Positions 59,652 to 64,000 of a stretch of 64,000 bases of DNA are shown piece by piece. Positions within the stretch are counted from its first letter, which is position 1. Every line of letters begins with the position of its first letter. The DNA comes from DAOSWM01 sp035380045. GTDB taxonomy: Bacteria; Bacteroidota; Bacteroidia; Bacteroidales; Tenuifilaceae. The notes under the pieces were generated by a model. That model worked only from the letters and a program-made list of their open reading frames with translations, made no database searches and was not told the DNA's origin. Location of the stretch: NCBI GenBank assembly GCA_035380045.1, contig DAOSWM010000002.1:1-64000 (forward strand). Direction: 5' to 3'. The translations under genes and the position numbers were made by a program.

Positions 59652-60452
59652 TTAAAAGTTTACTTTGAAATGCTGTTTTGATATTCCTTCCCGAAAAAAG
59701 AGGATACCCATATTGAAAAGGTCAATGCTAATGCTAACAGATTTGTGCCCTTTTATAATTTGCCATGTGTTAAACATCTCCTTGCTCCAACGTATATCAT
59801 CGAAAATAAAAACCGATTTATCGTGGCTTAATTCAAGGCACTGTTTAAAGTAGTGTAATGTAGGTTCGGTTTGGTGGTTGCCATCGAAGAAAACCATGTC
59901 GAGCCTAGGTTGTGATGACAGCGCCATGTTCAACGTTAAGTTGAAGTCACCTTCAATTAGTGTTATGTTGTTTAAACTTGAGAGCGAGAAGTTTTTAAGT
60001 GCCTGTTCAATTTTGTCGGGATTGCCTTCAAGTGTAGTAATTTTGGCAAAAGGAGTTGCTGCCGCTATGTACATCGTGCTTATACCAACAGATGTGCCAA
60101 TTTCAAGAATATAACGTGGGTTTACCCAGTGACTTATTCTGTAAAGTAGTTTCCCAATTTTGGGGGTTACCGATGAGAGTCGGACTACGCTCCCTAACTT
60201 AGAATTTTCTGAGAGTGAAATACTTTTTGCTCCAAGTGTTTGAATACTAATCGGGATGTTTGAATTCAGGTTGTCTTGATGGATTTTTTCAATAATTGAT
60301 GGGGGAGTGATCTCGTTATTTTCACGAATAACCTCACGGATAAAGTTGTAAACAAAAGGGGAGTGAACCCCATGCCCAACTGACGACTTGGCGGTGAGTT
60401 TATGTATTAGGTAGTCAGGCACCAGTTTGCCTTTGTGGATAATGCTATTCAA
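59652..60452 (-). CDS. Class I SAM-dependent O-methyltransferase-like protein
   Basis: The 266-residue product has a Rossmann-fold SAM site (YILEIGTSVGISTMYIAAAT), an acidic ribose contact (ITTLEGNPDKIEQALKNF), and FFDGNHQTEPTLHYFKQCL with FIFDDIRWSKEMFNTWQII, typical of the O-methyltransferase 3/24 group with a catalytic Asp-rich metal site. An N-terminal helical cap (about 1-55) precedes it. The substrate is unknown. It lies 41 bases before the ABC ATPase on the same strand. Confidence 0.88.
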   Translation of the reverse strand: MNSIIHKGKLVPDYLIHKLTAKSSVGHGVHSPFVYNFIREVIRENNEITPPSIIEKIHQDNLNSNIPISIQTLGAKSISLSENSKLGSVVRLSSVTPKIGKLLYRISHWVNPRYILEIGTSVGISTMYIAAATPFAKITTLEGNPDKIEQALKNFSLSSLNNITLIEGDFNLTLNMALSSQPRLDMVFFDGNHQTEPTLHYFKQCLELSHDKSVFIFDDIRWSKEMFNTWQIIKGHKSVSISIDLFNMGILFFREGISKQHFKVNF

Positions 60453-60472
60453 ATTTCGGTAATTGTGGCCTA

Positions 60473-60480
60473 CAAAAATA
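60473..60480 (-). promoter_or_regulatory. -7 element TATTTTTG of the methyltransferase gene
   Basis: On the minus strand TATTTTTG matches TAnnTTTG exactly, 20 bases before the ATG, in the 78-base gap after the M23 gene. No -33 TTTG at 19 bases. Confidence 0.4.
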
Positions 60481-60530
60481 GCGTAATTTATTGTCGATTA
60501 TTGTGTGCGAAAGGAAGAAATTTTTGGGAA

Positions 60531-61493
60531 TTAGTCCATTACTTGGAGTGTGGCATTTTTAACCATTAGGTTGTACTCCTCCTCGCTCATATCGTTAAAG
60601 TAGTTGAGGGGATCTACCGGGTTGTTACGAAGTAAAACTTCGTAATGTAGGTGGGGGCCGGTGCTTCTTCCCGAATTGCCTAAATAACCAATAATTTGTC
60701 CGCGAGAAATTTTTTGTCCGGAAGTAACTAAAATTTTATCAAGATGTGCGTATCGGGTTTTGTAACCAAAATCATGATCAACCATTACAACGTTTCCGTA
60801 GCCAAAGAAAGAAAATGCTGCTTCAGTTACTGTCCCTTTCCCCGTGGCGTAAATAGGGGTTCCAAGTGGCCCCGCAAAATCTATCCCGTGGTGGGCTTTT
60901 CGTTTTTTTGTGAATGGATCGCTCCTGTAACCAAAGTAGTCGGATATGCGAACCAGGTCACCAATTGATATAGGTTGAATTGCTGGAACACTCTGGATCA
61001 TCTGTTCCTTATTTTTGGCAAGGTGAATAATTTCATCGAAGGATTTTGACTGTATGTAAACCTTCCAGGTTAAAAGGTCTAACAGTGTGGCTGTTCTTAT
61101 GAGAAGGTCCGAACGTCTCATCCCCTCAAATCGTTGGTAGTGGTTGGCGCCTCCGAAACCTCCTTGCCTTAATGAGGTTGGAATTGTATCAGCTTCAAAT
61201 ATCGAGCGGTAAATCTGATTGTCGCGGTTCTGAATGTCATTTATCGTTTTTTCGGCTTCAAGGATTCTTTTCTCAAATAGGTCGAACTTAACTGCTAGCT
61301 CCTCATTCTCGCGTTTGAGTATTTTTTCTTTTGGAGTATCGAAGAAGTATGAGTAGCCAAAGCCAAATATTGCTGCAAAAATAATGCTCAATATAAAACG
61401 AATAGCTAAATTTGCTAACTTTTTACGTAAAGGTATATCCACATGATCAAACGAAAGTGTTTGTGGATTATATCTGTACTTTTTGTTCGCCAT
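60531..61493 (-). CDS. M23 family metallopeptidase with N-terminal membrane anchor (copy 2)
   Basis: This 320-residue protein is colinear with the M23 protein at 17760-18731: MANKKYRYNPQTLSF, a transmembrane helix (about 28-50), the YFFDTPKEKILKRENEELAV coiled coil, VYIQSKSFDEII, PAIQPISIGDL, and a LytM domain with HHGIDF and HLHYE zinc ligands. Both copies should be active peptidoglycan peptidases. It diverges from alaS with a clear promoter. Adjacency to alaS is, from memory, conserved in Bacteroidota. Confidence 0.94.
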   Translation of the reverse strand: MANKKYRYNPQTLSFDHVDIPLRKKLANLAIRFILSIIFAAIFGFGYSYFFDTPKEKILKRENEELAVKFDLFEKRILEAEKTINDIQNRDNQIYRSIFEADTIPTSLRQGGFGGANHYQRFEGMRRSDLLIRTATLLDLLTWKVYIQSKSFDEIIHLAKNKEQMIQSVPAIQPISIGDLVRISDYFGYRSDPFTKKRKAHHGIDFAGPLGTPIYATGKGTVTEAAFSFFGYGNVVMVDHDFGYKTRYAHLDKILVTSGQKISRGQIIGYLGNSGRSTGPHLHYEVLLRNNPVDPLNYFNDMSEEEYNLMVKNATLQVMD

Positions 61494-61544
61494 AATTAGC
61501 AGATTGCAACTTGTTTAAAATGGTTCTAAATTGACTAACGGCAG

Positions 61545-61575
61545 CAAATCTAAGGTAAATATTTATTTTTGCAAA
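61545..61575 (-). promoter_or_regulatory. Promoter of the second M23 gene, TTTG-N19-TAGATTTG
   Basis: On the minus strand, TTTG (complement of 61572-61575), exactly 19 bases, then TAGATTTG (complement of 61545-61552). A full match to the Bacteroidota promoter, about 52 bases before the ATG. Confidence 0.8.
61564..61571 (+). promoter_or_regulatory. -7 element TATTTTTG of alaS
   Basis: TATTTTTG matches TAnnTTTG exactly and directly abuts the -33 of the divergent M23 promoter (61572-61575), 74 bases before the alaS ATG. Confidence 0.45.
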
Positions 61576-61644
61576 GTTTTTAAACTAAAAATTGTTACTT
61601 ATTAATTAACTAAAGCATTTTAATAGCCTTAAAAATAAAGTTTT

Positions 61645-64000
61645 ATGACTTCAAGAGAGATTAGGGAAGCGTTTATTTCTTTTTTTGTACGAAAACAGCA
61701 TCACATTGTTCCCTCGGCACCAATGGTTGTTAAGAACGATCCAACCCTTATGTTTACAAACGCCGGAATGAACCAGTTTAAGGATATTTTTTTGGGTAAC
61801 ATCGAACCCAAGCATTCTCGTGTAGCCAATACTCAGAAATGCCTACGTGTTTCAGGGAAACACAACGATTTGGAGGAGGTTGGGCACGATACATATCACC
61901 ATACCATGTTCGAAATGCTGGGTAACTGGTCGTTCGGTGACTACTTTAAGAAGGAGGCCATCGATTGGGCCTGGGAGTTACTGGTTGACGTGCTGAAAAT
62001 TGATAGAAATCATCTATATGCAACCGTTTTTGAGGGAAGCCCCGATGAGGGAATCGAGATGGACAAGGAAGCTTTTGATCTTTGGAAACAGTACCTTCCC
62101 GAGGAACGAATTCTGCTCGGCAACAAAAAGGATAACTTCTGGGAAATGGGCGATACCGGACCCTGCGGACCCTGCTCTGAAATTCACATCGATATTCGAA
62201 ATGCCGATGAAAAATTAAAAACACCTGGCCGTGAACTCGTGAATGCGGGTCATCCTCAGGTTATTGAGATTTGGAATCTGGTTTTTATTCAGTTTAACCG
62301 CAAGGCCGATGGATCGCTGGTTCCATTGCCCGCAAGGCATGTTGACACAGGAATGGGATTCGAACGTTTGTGCATGGTTCTTCAAGGGAAGCAGAGCAAC
62401 TACGACTCCGATGTTTTTCAGCCAATTATTTCTGAAATAGCCTCCCTCTGTGGCATTCAGTATGGGGCGGGCGAGAAAACCGATATCGCCATGCGGGTTA
62501 TTGCCGACCATCTTCGGGCGGTATCATTCTCCATTGCCGACGGCCAGCTGCCTTCGAACGTGAAGGCTGGGTACGTAATTCGCCGGATTCTTCGCAGGGC
62601 TGTACGCTACGGATACACTTTCCTTAACTTCCACGAACCTTTTATAAATAAGTTAGTGCCTGTACTGTCAAAGGAAATGGGAAGTTTCTTCCCAGAAATT
62701 TCTGCGCAGCAGGAGTTAATTGCCAAAGTAATTTTTGAGGAGGAAGCCGCTTTTCTCCGAACCTTAGATACCGGTATTCGGCTACTTGATGGAAAAATTG
62801 AGCAGGCCAAAAATAGTAGAACCACCGAAATTCCGGGAAGCGATGCATTTACGTTGTACGATACCTACGGATTTCCGTTGGATTTAACGGAACTTATACT
62901 CAAGGAACAAGGTTTAACGGTGAATCGGGCGGAGTTCGACAAGGAAATGGCAGCGCAGAAGCAACGTTCGCGCAACGATGCGGCTGTTGAAGCGCACGAT
63001 TGGACAGAACTTTTCAAATGCAACGAGTCGGAATTTGTTGGCTACGATGAGTTTACTTCACCAGTTAGAATTGCACGGTACAGAACCGTAAAAACGAAGG
63101 GCAAGGAGCAATTTCACCTGGTTTTCGATAAAACCCCATTTTACGCTGAGTCGGGCGGACAGGTTGGCGATTCCGGGATTCTGGAAGGGAATGGGACTGT
63201 TGTAAACGTTCTTAACACATTTAAGGAGAATAACTTAATCATCCATCTAGTTGATAAACTTCCAACTAATTTCAATTTAGAATTCACTGCAAAAGTGGAT
63301 TTAGCGCGCAGGCAAAGTACCGCGAATAATCACTCGGCTACCCACCTGCTACACCACGCTTTGCGTGAGGTGCTTGGCAAGCATGTTGAACAGAAGGGTT
63401 CACTTGTTCATCCCGATTACCTCCGCTTCGATTTTGCTCATTTCCAACGAATGACCGATGAAGAGATTCGCGAAGTTGAGCGCCGGGTAAATGCGGCAAT
63501 AAGAATGAATACCGAACTCAATGAACACAGGGAGGTTAGCATGGAGAATGCGCAGCAAATGGGTGCAATTGCCCTTTTTGGCGAGAAGTATGGTGAATCG
63601 GTTCGTGTTATTAAGTTTGGCGAATCGGTTGAACTTTGCGGGGGAACGCACGTTTCAAGAACTGGCGATATTGGTTCTTTTAAAATTGTTTCGGAAGGAG
63701 CAATTTCGGCAGGTGTTCGTCGTATTGAGGCCATTACAGCCGTTAAGGCTGAGGAGTACCTATACGAGCAGGTTGATACAATTAAGCAGGTAAAGGCCAT
63801 GCTTGGCAATACTCCAAACCTCATTCACGGTGTTGAAAAGATGGTGGAAGAAACCGCAGCCCTTAAGAAGCAGGTTGAGGAGCTAACCAAGGAGAAGCTA
63901 AAATCGCTAAAAGCCGATTTGAAAGCAAAAGCTAAAAATGTTGATGGGAAGCTAATTATAACGAGCAAGGTTGATGTTGAAAACGCTGATGCTTTGAAGG
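61645..64000 (+). CDS. alaS: Alanyl-tRNA synthetase, N-terminal 785 residues (runs off the window)
   Basis: The gene starts at ATG 61645 and stays open to the window edge; the usual length is about 870-880, so roughly 90 residues are missing. The class II catalytic core shows MFTNAGMNQFKDIFLG, RVANTQKCLRVSGKHNDLEE, HHTMFEMLGNWSFGDYFKKE, GDTGPCGPCSEI and GMGFERL. The tRNA-binding helices follow (RRILRRAVRYG), then the editing domain with HSATHLLHHAL and CGGTHVS, whose His and Cys bind zinc and clear mischarged Ser or Gly. The last part seen is the coiled coil before the C-Ala domain. It ligates Ala to its tRNA. Confidence 0.97.
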   Translation, partial: MTSREIREAFISFFVRKQHHIVPSAPMVVKNDPTLMFTNAGMNQFKDIFLGNIEPKHSRVANTQKCLRVSGKHNDLEEVGHDTYHHTMFEMLGNWSFGDYFKKEAIDWAWELLVDVLKIDRNHLYATVFEGSPDEGIEMDKEAFDLWKQYLPEERILLGNKKDNFWEMGDTGPCGPCSEIHIDIRNADEKLKTPGRELVNAGHPQVIEIWNLVFIQFNRKADGSLVPLPARHVDTGMGFERLCMVLQGKQSNYDSDVFQPIISEIASLCGIQYGAGEKTDIAMRVIADHLRAVSFSIADGQLPSNVKAGYVIRRILRRAVRYGYTFLNFHEPFINKLVPVLSKEMGSFFPEISAQQELIAKVIFEEEAAFLRTLDTGIRLLDGKIEQAKNSRTTEIPGSDAFTLYDTYGFPLDLTELILKEQGLTVNRAEFDKEMAAQKQRSRNDAAVEAHDWTELFKCNESEFVGYDEFTSPVRIARYRTVKTKGKEQFHLVFDKTPFYAESGGQVGDSGILEGNGTVVNVLNTFKENNLIIHLVDKLPTNFNLEFTAKVDLARRQSTANNHSATHLLHHALREVLGKHVEQKGSLVHPDYLRFDFAHFQRMTDEEIREVERRVNAAIRMNTELNEHREVSMENAQQMGAIALFGEKYGESVRVIKFGESVELCGGTHVSRTGDIGSFKIVSEGAISAGVRRIEAITAVKAEEYLYEQVDTIKQVKAMLGNTPNLIHGVEKMVEETAALKKQVEELTKEKLKSLKADLKAKAKNVDGKLIITSKVDVENADALK

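Overview
The window is a chromosomal segment of a Bacteroidota bacterium, most likely of the order Bacteroidales. Evidence for this: a type B type-IX-secretion sorting domain, an OstA-like protein next to several SurA-like isomerases, a DUF2795 protein, a CdsZ-type zinc-ribbon protein in an operon with Nif3 and MerR proteins, repeated TAnnTTTG promoter elements (several with TTG or TTTG 19 bases upstream), and almost no Shine-Dalgarno sequences. I see no rRNA, tRNA, CRISPR array, prophage or insertion sequence. Most of the content is housekeeping or envelope genes.

Layout. Positions 1-2174 hold a tandem repeat and the end of a lipoprotein-export-like ABC cluster (FtsX-type permease and LolA-like protein). 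Positions 2188-7250 are visibly richer in A and T and made of exported proteins: a fragment of a SpoIIE-type phosphatase, an exported helical-repeat protein, a TM2 protein, and a minus-strand operon of LolA-like protein, signal-peptide-bearing YidD and two related TPR proteins that end in a PGxGxxYAGK membrane region. This is the best candidate for an undescribed system. From 7254 to 14351 come a sodium:solute symporter, recR, a TPR protein, hutU and a lemA-TPM-TPM operon. From 14406 to 18731 lies a minus-strand operon: M23 peptidase, CapA-like, MerR, Nif3, CdsZ. Then recG, a nested inverted-repeat element, a DUF975 membrane protein, a large secreted beta-propeller-like protein, two M16 peptidase subunits and a type B T9SS cargo.

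From 28483 to 37076: bifunctional Rel, a Fur-family regulator, two thioredoxin-fold exported proteins, an oligopeptidase B lipoprotein, a second inverted-repeat element and tex. From 37157 to 48207: a hybrid histidine kinase with a periplasmic substrate-binding-like sensor, phosphomannomutase, three small poorly known envelope proteins, glyA, a single-domain response regulator, a Crp/Fnr regulator, a ClC transporter and a DUF3108 protein. From 48228: recQ, guaB and an outer-membrane biogenesis run (three SurA/PpiC-like proteins followed by an OstA-like protein). The end holds DUF2795, a cobalamin adenosyltransferase, a LolD/MacB-type ATPase, an O-methyltransferase-like protein, a second M23 peptidase and the first 785 codons of alaS.

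How the genes fit together. Much of the window serves the envelope: lipoprotein sorting, periplasmic chaperones and LPS transport, peptidoglycan hydrolases, T9SS cargo, and the YidD/TM2-like locus. DNA repair (recR, recG, recQ), stringent response (rel) and one-carbon, purine and histidine metabolism (glyA, guaB, hutU) are scattered single genes. All assignments rest on reading motifs by eye; no database search was possible.
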